Shown piece after piece: positions 46,107 through 55,637 of a DNA stretch of 64,000 nucleotides (position 1 is its first letter; the number at the start of each line of letters is the position of its first letter). The stretch lies in NCBI RefSeq assembly GCF_028912405.1, contig NZ_JAKELO010000002.1, positions 62,001 through 126,000 of the forward strand, in the 5' to 3' direction. Made by a program: the position numbers and the translations under genes. This stretch comes from Methanogenium marinum (GTDB taxonomy: Archaea > Halobacteriota > Methanomicrobia > Methanomicrobiales > Methanomicrobiaceae). Under the pieces are notes generated by a model, which was not told where the DNA came from, ran no database searches, and saw only the letters and a list, made by a program, of their open reading frames with translations.

Positions 46107-49100
46107 AGACCGAGCTGTAAAACTGCTGGATAAGGTTTTCAATGCACCATATTCCCATGAAAATTATGAGGAATTTATTATTCACCTTCTCAATATGAAA
46201 AGTGGAAGTATCAAAATACTAAACCAAAATGCAAGAATCGGTCTTGACAATTCATTAAAAGATTTTGTTGAAAGTGTTGACTATTTTGGAAGATATACAG
46301 ATAATTCCGGGAAAAAAGCTGATATTTTAAGTGTAAAACTGGCACGAGATAGTTCCAAAATCCGAGCACGGGTGAAACAAAGGGATATTATTGCAAAATG
46401 GCTAAAAAAATCAGGGAGTAACTGTGCGTTAATTGCCTTCTATGACAATAGCGATGATTGGCGTTTTTCTTTTGTCGAACTTGAATACAAGACAATTCGA
46501 AAGGGTGATGGCAGAATCCGTGATATTGAAGAACTGACTCCTGCTAAGAGATTATCATTCCTTGTTGGCAAAAATGAACCAAATCACACGTGCAAAAAGT
46601 ATCTGCTTGATTTCGTCGTCGAAGATTCAATGGTTTATAGTCTGGATTCAATACGAGATGCCTTTGCTATTGAGAACGTCAGCAAAGAATTCTTTGATGA
46701 GTACAGAGGTCTTTTCGAGAAACTTCTCGCTTCCCTAGAAGAAATAAAATCACAAGATGAACTGATACAATCTGAATTTAAAGAAAAGTGCATCACCCCC
46801 GGTGAATTTGCAAAGAAGCTACTTGGTCAGATTGTTTTTATTTATTTTTTACAAAAGAAGGGGTGGCTTGGTGTTTCACGAAACGAAAAATGGGGAGCGG
46901 GACGAAAAGATTTCCTTCGTGCAGTCTTTGATGGAGAGTTTGGGAGTTATGGCAATTTCTTCAATGATGCATTAGAGCCGCTTTTTTATAATGCATTTGC
47001 AGTCAGCGAGCGGGATAATGACTATTATGAAAAATTTGGCTGCCGCATTCCGTTTTTAAATGGTGGTCTTTTTGAACCGATCGGTGGCTATGACTGGGTT
47101 AAAACGGATATTACCATTGATAATACCATTTTTGGAAACATCTTTGATACATTCGATGAGTTTAACTTCACGATAAAAGAGGATGAGCCACTTGAAAAAG
47201 AGGTTGCAGTCGATCCTGAGATGCTGGGAAAGATCTTTGAAAACCTCCTTGATGATAATCTCCGGAAGGGATATGGTGCATTCTATACCCCACGTGAGAT
47301 TGTACATTACATGTGTCAGGAATCCCTGGTGAATTATCTTAATGATAATTCAACTGTTGAGCGGAATGTTCTTGATGCTCTTGTCCGTCAGGGAAATGTA
47401 ATTATTGATATCCCTGGTTTTAGAATTCCTCTCATTAAACACGCAGAAGAACTGGACAAACTTCTGTCAGATATCCGGGTCGTAGATCCAGCGGTAGGTA
47501 GTGGTGCATTTCCGGTAGGGATGCTTTCTGAGATTGTAAATGCCCGCCTTGTCTTAGGTGAACTGATAAAAGGCGAGCATCCAAATCCATACCAGCTCAA
47601 ACGTGATGCTATTGAGAATTCCCTTTATGGAGTTGATATTGATGCTGGTGCAGTTGATATTGCCAAACTGAGGTTCTGGCTCTCACTGGTAATAGATGAG
47701 GAGAATGAGGACCACATCGATCCTCTTCCAAATCTTGAACAGAAGATTATGTGCGGAGATTCACTTCTTGAGAGTTTTCATGGAAGAAAGCTCTTCGATG
47801 ATTCGCTGATTGAAAAGAACGAGGCTGTCAGGACGCAGATTGATGAAATAAATTCTCAAATTTCTGATCTGTATGAAAAAATGAGTGCGGCTGATTTTGG
47901 AACAGATACCAGCGAATATCAAACTGAGATCAACACCCTGAAGAAAGAACGGCAGAAATTACAACGTGAACAAAAAGCATCAGGAGATCAGGCAACTGTT
48001 CTTCATGGCGGCAATTTTGGCGTTTCAGAGGACAAAAAGCGTCTTCGTGAATTAAAGCAGCTTCAGGATGAATTCTTCAATGAGACGATAAAATCGAGAA
48101 AGGAAAAACTTCGAAAGCAGATAGACAATCTTGAATGGAAGTTTATTGAAGATTCCCTGAAGGCTGAGGGACATGGTGAAGCTGCAGTAGAAGAGGTAAA
48201 ACTACTTCGAAAAAAGAGAAGCAAGCCATTTTTCCTGTGGAGACTGTATTTCAGTGACGTATTCTCTGAGAAGGGTGGTTTTGATATTGTTATCGGAAAT
48301 CCTCCTTATGTTCAAATTCAAAGTATGGAGGAGGAATATAAAGTTGCCTTGGAAAAAGAGGGATATGAGACCTTTAAAAGAAGAGGTGATCTCTATTGTC
48401 TCTTCTATGAGAGGGGATATGAGATATCAAGAGAGGGAGGACAAACCGCATTAATTACGTCCAATAGCTGGATGAGAACCACATATGGTAAAAATTTACG
48501 TAATCTGATAAAATTAAAAAATAAACCAACTGTTCTTGTTGATTTTCAAAACAATCAGATGTTTGAGACTGCAACAGTTAGTACAAATATTCTTATGTTT
48601 AGCCGGATAGCACAGGATGGAAATTATGAAATGCCCTATACTAATGTAAAGGGTGTTTTGAATGGAGATAATTTCTCAGACTACTTATGCAGAAATATGA
48701 ATAAAATAAAACTTGATGACTTAAAGGAATCTGGATGGGCACTTGTAGATAAAGAGATACAATGGTTTAAAAACAAGATTGATAGTAGTGGGACGTTCCT
48801 AAAAGATTGGAATATCAAGATAAATTATGGAATTAAAACGGGTTTTAATGAGGCATTCATTATTGATCATAATTGCCGAGCAGAATTAATTAAGAAAGAC
48901 CCAAATTGTGCTGAAATAATCATACCAATAATAACGGGACGAGATATTAATAAATATAAAACAGAATGGGCTGGCAACTACTTAATAAATACTCATAATG
49001 GATTTAACGATATTCCCTATATAGATGTAAAAACAGATTATCCAGTAATCTGGACATACCTTAATCAAACCAATGTTGATACATGTGGTAGAGTGGAAAA

Positions 49101-49563
49101 TAGATACGATCAGGGGGTGCACTGGACAAACTTAAGAAGTTGTTCATATTTAGAAGAATTTGAAAAAGAGAAGATTGTTTGGATTGAACTGGCTGATAAT
49201 GGTCGTTTTACTTATGATGATGGTGGAATGTACTGTGAAGCTACTACTTTTATGATGACTGGTGAGAGCATAAAATATCTCGTCGCTTTGTTGAATTCAA
49301 AAGTGATTAATTTTTATTTCAGTATGATATGCCCAACATCAGGCATGGGAACGAACAGATGGAAAAAAGTTTACATTCTTGAGCTTCCTGTTCCAAAAAT
49401 ATCGGAAAGAGATCAGCTCCCATTCATAGAACTTGTCGATACCATTTTGGAAAAGAAAAAGTTAGGAGAGGATACGACCGCTGATGAGGCTGAAATCAAT
49501 AGGCTTGTGTATGAGTTGTACGGGCTGACTAAGGAGGAGATTGCGATTGTTGAACGTAACTAA
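46099..49563 (+). CDS. Eco57I-type adenine-N6 DNA methyltransferase with specificity domain
   Basis: The 1154-residue protein has an N-terminal domain (1-360), SAM motif I DPAVGSGAF near residue 462, GVDIDAGAVDIAKLRFWL near 515, a charged coiled coil (about 585-700), motif IV NPPY near 733 and a C-terminal target-recognition region ending in EIAIVERN. This layout is that of type IIG/ISP-like methyltransferases. GGAG lies 10 nt before the ATG inside the helicase gene. It probably protects host DNA and chooses the site that the helicase-nuclease attacks. Confidence 0.9.
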   Translation: MDKDRAVKLLDKVFNAPYSHENYEEFIIHLLNMKSGSIKILNQNARIGLDNSLKDFVESVDYFGRYTDNSGKKADILSVKLARDSSKIRARVKQRDIIAKWLKKSGSNCALIAFYDNSDDWRFSFVELEYKTIRKGDGRIRDIEELTPAKRLSFLVGKNEPNHTCKKYLLDFVVEDSMVYSLDSIRDAFAIENVSKEFFDEYRGLFEKLLASLEEIKSQDELIQSEFKEKCITPGEFAKKLLGQIVFIYFLQKKGWLGVSRNEKWGAGRKDFLRAVFDGEFGSYGNFFNDALEPLFYNAFAVSERDNDYYEKFGCRIPFLNGGLFEPIGGYDWVKTDITIDNTIFGNIFDTFDEFNFTIKEDEPLEKEVAVDPEMLGKIFENLLDDNLRKGYGAFYTPREIVHYMCQESLVNYLNDNSTVERNVLDALVRQGNVIIDIPGFRIPLIKHAEELDKLLSDIRVVDPAVGSGAFPVGMLSEIVNARLVLGELIKGEHPNPYQLKRDAIENSLYGVDIDAGAVDIAKLRFWLSLVIDEENEDHIDPLPNLEQKIMCGDSLLESFHGRKLFDDSLIEKNEAVRTQIDEINSQISDLYEKMSAADFGTDTSEYQTEINTLKKERQKLQREQKASGDQATVLHGGNFGVSEDKKRLRELKQLQDEFFNETIKSRKEKLRKQIDNLEWKFIEDSLKAEGHGEAAVEEVKLLRKKRSKPFFLWRLYFSDVFSEKGGFDIVIGNPPYVQIQSMEEEYKVALEKEGYETFKRRGDLYCLFYERGYEISREGGQTALITSNSWMRTTYGKNLRNLIKLKNKPTVLVDFQNNQMFETATVSTNILMFSRIAQDGNYEMPYTNVKGVLNGDNFSDYLCRNMNKIKLDDLKESGWALVDKEIQWFKNKIDSSGTFLKDWNIKINYGIKTGFNEAFIIDHNCRAELIKKDPNCAEIIIPIITGRDINKYKTEWAGNYLINTHNGFNDIPYIDVKTDYPVIWTYLNQTNVDTCGRVENRYDQGVHWTNLRSCSYLEEFEKEKIVWIELADNGRFTYDDGGMYCEATTFMMTGESIKYLVALLNSKVINFYFSMICPTSGMGTNRWKKVYILELPVPKISERDQLPFIELVDTILEKKKLGEDTTADEAEINRLVYELYGLTKEEIAIVERN

Positions 49564-49589
49564 ATTATTTTTCGGGTATTGTACTGCGC

Positions 49590-49979
49590 ATGGCACGGAA
49601 AGGTAAAGGAAGATACAAAAATCCATTTTCTCCTTCCTCATCGTCCTTAACACCCTTATCACCCCCGGTCAGGATTTTTATGGAAGGATTGGTTTCGGGC
49701 CTTTTCGCTGCATTCACCATAAAAACAGGAATAAATCCCGATCCGGTTGCACAAATGGGGAATGTGCTGGATATCATAATTGATACTGTTGAAAAATTAG
49801 ATCCCGGATTTAATGGCTCAAAATTTCGTTCTTTTTTCGGACTGACTGCTTTTATTGTTGGCATTGTTGGATTATTTGAGGTATTCAACCTTGCTGAAAA
49901 TTGGTTATTTGGAATAATGCTATTCATCGTGGGATTCTTATTTGGGTTCATTATTACACTTTTTAGCAATTTATTTTAA
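49590..49979 (+). CDS. Small membrane protein downstream of the methyltransferase
   Basis: The 129-residue protein has a basic, serine- and proline-rich N-terminus (RKGKGRYKNPF...PLSPP) and two hydrophobic helices (FFGLTAFIVGIVGLFEVF and LFGIMLFIVGFLFGFIITLF). It starts 27 nt after the methyltransferase stop and may be co-transcribed. No family is recognised. Confidence 0.65.
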   Translation: MARKGKGRYKNPFSPSSSSLTPLSPPVRIFMEGLVSGLFAAFTIKTGINPDPVAQMGNVLDIIIDTVEKLDPGFNGSKFRSFFGLTAFIVGIVGLFEVFNLAENWLFGIMLFIVGFLFGFIITLFSNLF

Positions 49980-50020
49980 CATTGTATCTTAGCGAAAAGG
50001 AGACCGATGAAATAATCCCA

Positions 50021-50341
50021 TCACAAAATACCCTGACACTCCAAAACGAGGGGAAATATCTTCTCTTCCAAAGCTTTCTGTGCCCGCTCATCTTTCGGAT
50101 GCCAGGATGCCATATTGGCACGGGACGGATGAGGGAGGTATTACAGGTGAATGCTTTGACCCGCAAGAAGATCATTCCCCATCCTCTCAAACCATCGTTC
50201 CACATCTTTTCCGAGAGTGAGAATAAACCGAACATCTTCACGGACAGCGAGTTCCTTCTTATCCTCCAACACCTTTATCCCTCCACTCCCCGACGTTCCA
50301 TCAGGACACTCCCATGACTCTCTCTCAATCCCAACACACCA
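50021..50341 (-). pseudogene. Uracil-DNA glycosylase-like gene remnant with in-frame stop
   Basis: The minus strand reads WECPDG...VREDVRFILTLGKDVERWFERMG, then IHL, a TAA (50141-50143), then in the same frame YLPHPSRANMASWHPKDERAQKALEEKIFPLV and a stop. PHPSRAN resembles motif 2 of the uracil-DNA glycosylase superfamily. The N-terminal half with the catalytic motif is missing. The fragment's 5' end overlaps the start of the next gene on the plus strand. Confidence 0.65.
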
Positions 50342-51096
50342 CTATAAGCAGATTTCTTCAGGAACACGACATGCCTGATCTCTATCGGTCATATACGTGG
50401 AAAGGGGACACCTGGGAAAACGGATTCCCGGATCTCTTTCGTCTGGAAGAGATGTGCTCGCAGGCAGCGATGGAATATTCACTCAATAAAACTCACCTGA
50501 TTGAAATTGCACTATGGGGATCCCTTCCCAATACCAAACAGATCTCCTGCCCGGACCCTATCGGGATAACACTGTATAACAATCACATGCCTGCCGTTTG
50601 GTTAAAAAAAGAGCCGGAAAACGCTGTGTGTATCCTTGGATGTCAGGTCCGTGGATTTGGACCCACGTATTGCAGTAAAATACTCCATTTCGCCGTCCCC
50701 GAGATATTTGGGGCCATTGATACTCGCCTTGTCCGGGTCTTCGGAAAGGGAGATAGTCAATGTGGGGGTCACTATCAACTCCTGGAATTATCTGTTTCTC
50801 TCTCGGGAAAACGGTGGCAGATTTCCCCATCTCAGGAAAAATGGCCCGGAGAATACGGTACATGGATTCAGATTCTCAACGATATCGCGGGAACCCTGAA
50901 CGGCGATGGAATATCATGTCCCCATCCCCCACAATATCTGCAATCCGGGCGCAGAGAAGAGGGAAAATGGCTTCCTGCAGACGTTGAAACAGCTCTTTTC
51001 AGCTATGCATCACAAGTCGTGAAAGAATCAAACATAACCGCATTGTCACTGGCAGAACAGGCTCATTCCAATCTTCCAATTTTCAGGAAAAGGTAA
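50314..51096 (+). CDS. Hypothetical protein, possible helix-hairpin-helix DNA glycosylase fold
   Basis: The 260-residue protein has VRGFGPTYCSKILHFAVPEIFGAIDTRLVRVFG near residues 108-143, an HhH-like turn followed by a Lys and an Asp placed as in OGG-type glycosylase/lyases. The rest is unfamiliar. If correct, it would remove damaged or modified bases. It begins beside the uracil-glycosylase remnant. The function remains an inference. Confidence 0.5.
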   Translation: MTLSQSQHTTISRFLQEHDMPDLYRSYTWKGDTWENGFPDLFRLEEMCSQAAMEYSLNKTHLIEIALWGSLPNTKQISCPDPIGITLYNNHMPAVWLKKEPENAVCILGCQVRGFGPTYCSKILHFAVPEIFGAIDTRLVRVFGKGDSQCGGHYQLLELSVSLSGKRWQISPSQEKWPGEYGTWIQILNDIAGTLNGDGISCPHPPQYLQSGRREEGKWLPADVETALFSYASQVVKESNITALSLAEQAHSNLPIFRKR

Positions 51097-51131
51097 TTAT
51101 CAGCTACAACAGATTAAAATTAAAGAATAAT

Positions 51132-51434
51132 ATGTTAGATCAATATGATAACTGCCCGGCGGGACCTGATCCATTTTTTGAAGGGGCCGTTTTTCTCGGA
51201 TGGTTAAAAAAAAGAGGAGCAGTGAGAAAGGCAAAAGACTGTGAACGAAAATGTCAGGAAAACGGGTTCACTGCAAAAGATTTCATAAAGCAAGTTGGAG
51301 TGGAATATGTTCGCCTTGGACAAACAGGGAATGGAAATAAAGTAATAAAACTTGTTGATACAGTCTGGGCTGACCAATGGATGACATATTATGATGTTGA
51401 AGTGCCTCACCACAGACATTGGAAACCCCTGTAA
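51132..51434 (+). CDS. Small hypothetical protein
   Basis: The 100-residue protein (PFFEGAVFLGWLKKRGAVRKAKDCERKCQENGF...YYDVEVPHHRHWKPL) has no motif I recognise. The charged N-terminal helices and the well-formed C-terminus make it look real. It starts 35 nt after the preceding gene on the same strand, without a clear ribosome site. Confidence 0.5.
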   Translation: MLDQYDNCPAGPDPFFEGAVFLGWLKKRGAVRKAKDCERKCQENGFTAKDFIKQVGVEYVRLGQTGNGNKVIKLVDTVWADQWMTYYDVEVPHHRHWKPL

Positions 51435-51502
51435 AATAATCCGGGATATCAGCAATTATTTATCATATACCTACACTATACAATAAATGCAGGAGATGGA
51501 AG

Positions 51503-51991
51503 ATGACAAAAGAGGACATGCCAATACTATCTTCAGAAGAAGAGATGTACCTCGATGAGCCATATGGCGGTTTGTTCGGCAATACCGTCATTGCAAACGT
51601 TGTTGAAGAACTTATTGCAGATCCTACGATGGATTATCGCCCAAAATATCTGGAGGACATCACGGGAAAATCTGAAAGATCAATATATAATGCTCTTAAA
51701 AAATTATTACTCCTTGGCCTTATAGAGAAAAAAGGGAATGAAAAACACCCCGTGTACAGAGTCCGAGTCGAGTCCAAAAAATTTGCAGCACTCTCATTTC
51801 TGGCATATGCAATGCTGGATGATCGTGACGAAACACACTGCATGAATGTGGCAGTCAGTGGGTATTACAATTCAGTGCTCAGAGAAAAATACGAACCAAA
51901 GGCAATCGCAAATGTTGACAACTGGAAATCCAATCCAGGAATTGTGAGTGACAATAATAATCAATACAAGACAGTTTCAGGGAGTGCATAA
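51503..51991 (+). CDS. Winged-helix transcription regulator
   Basis: The 162-residue protein has a winged helix at about residues 25-90 (NTVIANVVEELIADPTMDYRPKYLEDITGKSERSIYNALKKLLLLGLIEKKG). The ribosome site GGAGATGG precedes the ATG. It is followed after 2 nt by a DUF3467 gene, so the two are translated together. Target genes are probably local. Confidence 0.8.
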   Translation: MTKEDMPILSSEEEMYLDEPYGGLFGNTVIANVVEELIADPTMDYRPKYLEDITGKSERSIYNALKKLLLLGLIEKKGNEKHPVYRVRVESKKFAALSFLAYAMLDDRDETHCMNVAVSGYYNSVLREKYEPKAIANVDNWKSNPGIVSDNNNQYKTVSGSA

Positions 51992-51993
51992 AT

Positions 51994-52377
51994 ATGACAA
52001 AAATTACGAAAACCGCAGATACCGAATCAATGACAATAGACGTTGGTGAAATGTACAAATACAAAAAGGAAGATCTCATGACGGATATTTCTTCCAGTGC
52101 GTATTCTAATCTTGCATATGTACAGGCAACTCACAGGGATCTGTATATTGATTTTCTTGAAATGCCCGGAATAAAAAAGGATGACGGAAAGATGCACATA
52201 AAAGGCACAAGAATTTACATGTCCCACTCTGCAGCCCAAAAACTCTCTAAAGCCCTTGACGGAATATTAAAGACAGTCCATTCGGATGGGGGAATGGAGT
52301 TTTATACACCTGAGGATGAAACAGAACCAAAGATATCAACAAAGGTGCAGCAAGCAACTACCAGAAATGAACCTTAA
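51994..52377 (+). CDS. DUF3467 family protein
   Basis: The 127-residue protein has the DUF3467 pattern: SSSAYSNLAYVQATHRDLYIDFLEMPG, then KGTRIYMSHSAAQKLSKALDGIL. The fold is a small beta domain of unknown function, often encoded near regulators. It forms a two-gene unit with the winged-helix protein. Confidence 0.8.
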   Translation: MTKITKTADTESMTIDVGEMYKYKKEDLMTDISSSAYSNLAYVQATHRDLYIDFLEMPGIKKDDGKMHIKGTRIYMSHSAAQKLSKALDGILKTVHSDGGMEFYTPEDETEPKISTKVQQATTRNEP

Positions 52378-52419
52378 ATATTAATTCTTTTTTTGAGAGA
52401 CTTCCATACTCTAAATCAG

Positions 52420-52725
52420 ATACCAATGACCATTGGAGGACTGGAGAGAACACCTGCACCAGTTTTTGACACTGACAGGACGTGAACTGCTGACAAACGC
52501 CGGAAACATCAGTCACAAAACTGCAAAATACAAAAAGCCCACGCCGAGTATGAAACCTGCTGTATGAGGAAATTACCGGAACCAACAGAGGGCGAACTAC
52601 ATTTTATCGAGATGGAAGATAATATAAAATATATTACCGGAAAAATTGACGAAAAACCCTCCCCGGACACCAAAGATCACACCAAAAACAGGCTACGAAG
52701 AATAAAACATACGGGCAGAATCTGA
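52420..52725 (+). pseudogene. Remnant of a RhuM-family gene (C-terminal part)
   Basis: The DNA from ACCAATGACCATTGGAGGACTGG matches the intact rhuM gene at about 53537 except for one extra T, then reads EHL.QFLTLTGRELLTNAGNISHK, and after a further frame change AHAEYETC and on to a stop at 52725. It directly precedes the intact copy (2 nt before its ATG). A 53-codon frame from 52564 is the end of this remnant, not a separate gene. Confidence 0.6.
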
Positions 52726-52727
52726 AG

Positions 52728-53750
52728 ATGAAACCGACAAAATATATCCGAAGCAGTACCGCTGAATTCCTGATATTTACCGCAACGGGCGGTGAAGAGT
52801 CTATTGAGGTCAGGTATGAGGATGAAACCATCTGGGCAAGCCAGAAGATGATGGCCGCACTCTTTGGTGTCGATGTACGGACAATCAGTGAGCATCTCAA
52901 AAACATCTTTGAAACAGAAGAGTTACAGCAGGATTCAGTTATCCGGAAATTCCGGAATACTGCCAGTGACGGCAAACAATACAACACAAAATTCTACAAT
53001 CTCGATGCAATAATCTCCGTAGGATACCGGGTGAACTCGGTCCGGGCAACACAATTCCGTCAGTGGGCAACACAGGTATTACGCGAATTTGCCATCAAAG
53101 GATATGTTCTCGACAAAAAAAGGATGGAGAACGGCACATTCCTTGGTGAGGACTACTTCGAACACCTTCTTGCAGAAATCAGGGAAATACGCCTGAGTGA
53201 AAGACGTTTTTACCAGAAAATAACCGACATCTATGCCACCAGTCTTGATTACAACTCAGGTGCACCTACAACCCGTGACTTCTATGCGAAAGTCCAGAAC
53301 AAATTACATTTCGCAATACATGGACACACCGCGGCCGAACTGATTGTGGAGCGTGCAGACAGTGATACAAAACATATGGGCCTTACCACCTGGGAAAAAA
53401 GCCCTGACGGGAAAATCCTGAAGACCGATGTTTCGGTTGCCAAAAATTATCTGACATCTGAAGAGCTTGAATCAATGGGCCGTATTGTCAGTGCCTGGCT
53501 GGACCTTGCAGAAGAACGTGCCCGAAGAAAAATTCCAATGACCATGGAGGACTGGGCAAAACGCCTGGATCGGTTTTTAGAATTCGATGACCGGAAATTA
53601 CTCGACAATAACGGGACAGTCACTGCAGAAACAGCAAAAGAATTTGCAGAGTCGGAATTTGAAAAATATCGAATTGTACAGGACCACCTTTTTGAAAGTG
53701 ATTTTGACCGGATGCTCAGTGAGACCGAACCACCAGACAAAGAATTCTGA
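52728..53750 (+). CDS. RhuM family protein
   Basis: The 340-residue protein matches RhuM: IEVRYEDETIWASQKMMAALFGVDVRTISEHLKNIFE (N-terminal DNA-binding-like region), FYNLDAIISVGYRVNSVRATQFRQWATQVLREFAIKGYVLDKKRM, and TMEDWAKRLDRFLEFDDRKLL near the C-terminus. The first region looks like a Bro-N/KilA-N type fold common in phages. Function is unknown. A broken copy lies just upstream. Confidence 0.9.
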   Translation: MKPTKYIRSSTAEFLIFTATGGEESIEVRYEDETIWASQKMMAALFGVDVRTISEHLKNIFETEELQQDSVIRKFRNTASDGKQYNTKFYNLDAIISVGYRVNSVRATQFRQWATQVLREFAIKGYVLDKKRMENGTFLGEDYFEHLLAEIREIRLSERRFYQKITDIYATSLDYNSGAPTTRDFYAKVQNKLHFAIHGHTAAELIVERADSDTKHMGLTTWEKSPDGKILKTDVSVAKNYLTSEELESMGRIVSAWLDLAEERARRKIPMTMEDWAKRLDRFLEFDDRKLLDNNGTVTAETAKEFAESEFEKYRIVQDHLFESDFDRMLSETEPPDKEF

Positions 53751-53784
53751 AACCCTCTCCATCACCCTATAGATATGCAAAAAA

Positions 53785-54381
53785 TCAATGGCTCAAATAA
53801 TCATTCTGGAAGAGCACCGCTTCGAGTTCCATGAACCATTCAATGTTACGCTCTCTGCATTCGATGACAAATTCCTGAAGCGCCTCTTGTACATAGTCAT
53901 GGTTTGTGCTATCAATATTTCTCCCGGTAATGGCACGTACCTGAGACTCCAAAGAGTCGGGAATGAAGAATACAGCGTGTTTTGTTCTGCTTTTTGTCAG
54001 ATAAAAATTCTCTGACTGCTGAACAAAAATATCCCCTTTGAACCGATCACAGGTCTCACGTCGCAATTTTTTGAGATTTCCCGCATCACCATCCAGACAG
54101 AGGAACATGGTAAAGGAATCGGAACCACCTGCATCTTCGTACAGTATGGTAAAATTATCGATACACTGAATATTCCCACCCTCATCCTTGATGAGATACC
54201 GAAGTCCCTTCCCCTTTCTCCGGTTAATAAACTGACGTATCGCAAGTGCCTCGGAATTTGGTCTTGCGATGATCTCTTATTTTTTTATGATGCGGTGTTT
54301 TATCTTCCGTTCTGTCAGAAGGATAGAAAAAAAATAGAGGTCATGGACTCCTTCACAAAGAATTACCTTCTTTTCAGGCAT
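53785..54381 (-). pseudogene. TOPRIM-domain nuclease partner of the ATPase, interrupted by an in-frame stop
   Basis: The ATG at 54381 lies 2 nt after the ATPase stop and starts PEKKVILCEGVHDLYFFSILL, the TOPRIM glutamate strand. Codon 35 is TAA (54277-54279). The same frame then continues for 163 codons: NSEALAIRQFINRRKGKGLRYLIKDEGG, TMFLCLDGDAGN (the DxD pair) and on to the natural stop at 53785. Apart from the TAA the gene looks intact, so it is recently inactivated, or the stop is a sequence error in the A-run. Confidence 0.75.
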
Positions 54382-54383
54382 AT

Positions 54384-55637
54384 TCAGATGCCCCGAAGAT
54401 CAAGATAAAGTTCATTGATGACCTTCAGTCCGGCATCTGTAGTATAATCAAATTTTTCAATAGTTTCGCCGTCAGACGTCATTTTTGAGATAAGGAGCAT
54501 CTCCTTTTCGGCTTCTGTCTCCGGGAATTCCAGCGCCCCCTGGATAAGATCATAGCTATGGGTTGCCATGAAGACCTGCACATTAAGCTGCCTGCAGTAG
54601 GTGAAAAGGGTCTCAATAAGAACGCCCAGATAGCGGGGATGGAGATGGTTTTCCGGCTCTTCAATAATAAGGATGCCATTCTCGGATTGCAGAAGACTGT
54701 GCAGGATTGTGAGAAGAACGATGAATCCATCGCCATGGGCAGAGATCGGTATCTCTTCAATTTCACCATTTTTCCGGTAGAGCACATTCTTCTGGGTCAG
54801 ACGCTCCATATTTTTTACTAAATCGTGTTCTTTAATGAATTGCTCCAGCAGATGAATTTCTGTATCCCCTATTGTATCAATTTGAAATTTATCGGAATGG
54901 GATAATTTATTCACAGAAAGGGTCTCTTCCACGAATGATGGATCTCTATACGTAGCCCACCGCCCGGGGAACAATTGGAATATCTTCACATCCCTGAAAT
55001 TGATTGTTTTCCCCTTTTTGGCGGCAGGTGTTTGTCTGACCTGCATCCCGCCAATGGCATCCAGTTCTTTTCTCAGAATGTCCTTCCCTTTTGGGTAATA
55101 GGGAAAGACATGAAAACTGAAATCAGAAACAGTGATACAAAAGTCAGTATACGCAAAGATGGTGGTCAAATACTGGTCCAGATCATCCCCATACTCCTCG
55201 CCGTGAATGAACACATCCGATATGTGTTCAATAATATCATTCCGGATTTTCCCATATATTTCCGGGTCTGCTTTTCTGCAGTCTTCCAAACTGCGATATA
55301 TTGTTACCTCTGTGATGTCTGAGGTAAGTACAGCCTGATTCGCCTGAATGTGAATATTATAGATTTCAGAAGGAGAATTGAATGAATGTATTTCTTCACC
55401 GCCGGTGGCATTGATAAACACGGCATCCAGGAGTGCAGATTTTCCGGTATTATTCTGCCCGGTGATAATATTGATCTGGTGCGGATGATACTCCAGTTCA
55501 CCAATTGCCCGGAAATTTTCGATATGTAATGTAGTAATATGACGGGCCTTTTTTCCGGATTTACCTATTGCCGATGAATTTTCTCTCTGCAATAAATTGA
55601 TTCTGGCCATCCTGATCAGTATTTTATCTTCATGCAT
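54384..55637 (-). CDS. OLD/AAA_15-type ATPase of a defence pair
   Basis: The 417-residue protein has an ABC/SMC-type ATPase: LHIENFRAIGELE, Walker A TGQNNTGKSALLD (about 59-71), and Walker B IIEEPENHLHPR followed by FMATHSYDLIQGAL. Such ATPases pair with TOPRIM nucleases in OLD, Gabija and PARIS defence systems. Here the TOPRIM partner starts 2 nt downstream. ATG 55637 is used; ATG 55610 (MARINLLQ) is an alternative. Confidence 0.85.
   Translation of the reverse strand: MHEDKILIRMARINLLQRENSSAIGKSGKKARHITTLHIENFRAIGELEYHPHQINIITGQNNTGKSALLDAVFINATGGEEIHSFNSPSEIYNIHIQANQAVLTSDITEVTIYRSLEDCRKADPEIYGKIRNDIIEHISDVFIHGEEYGDDLDQYLTTIFAYTDFCITVSDFSFHVFPYYPKGKDILRKELDAIGGMQVRQTPAAKKGKTINFRDVKIFQLFPGRWATYRDPSFVEETLSVNKLSHSDKFQIDTIGDTEIHLLEQFIKEHDLVKNMERLTQKNVLYRKNGEIEEIPISAHGDGFIVLLTILHSLLQSENGILIIEEPENHLHPRYLGVLIETLFTYCRQLNVQVFMATHSYDLIQGALEFPETEAEKEMLLISKMTSDGETIEKFDYTTDAGLKVINELYLDLRGI

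Noticed and set aside
52564..52725. 53-codon gene just before rhuM
   Set aside because: It is in frame with AHAEYE, the continuation of the RhuM relic, so it is the tail of a pseudogene.
54277..54279. Stop codon reassignment (TAA also interrupts the uracil-glycosylase relic)
   Set aside because: Methanogen recoding uses TAG (pyrrolysine) or TGA (selenocysteine); ordinary genes here end at TAA, so simple inactivation is likelier.
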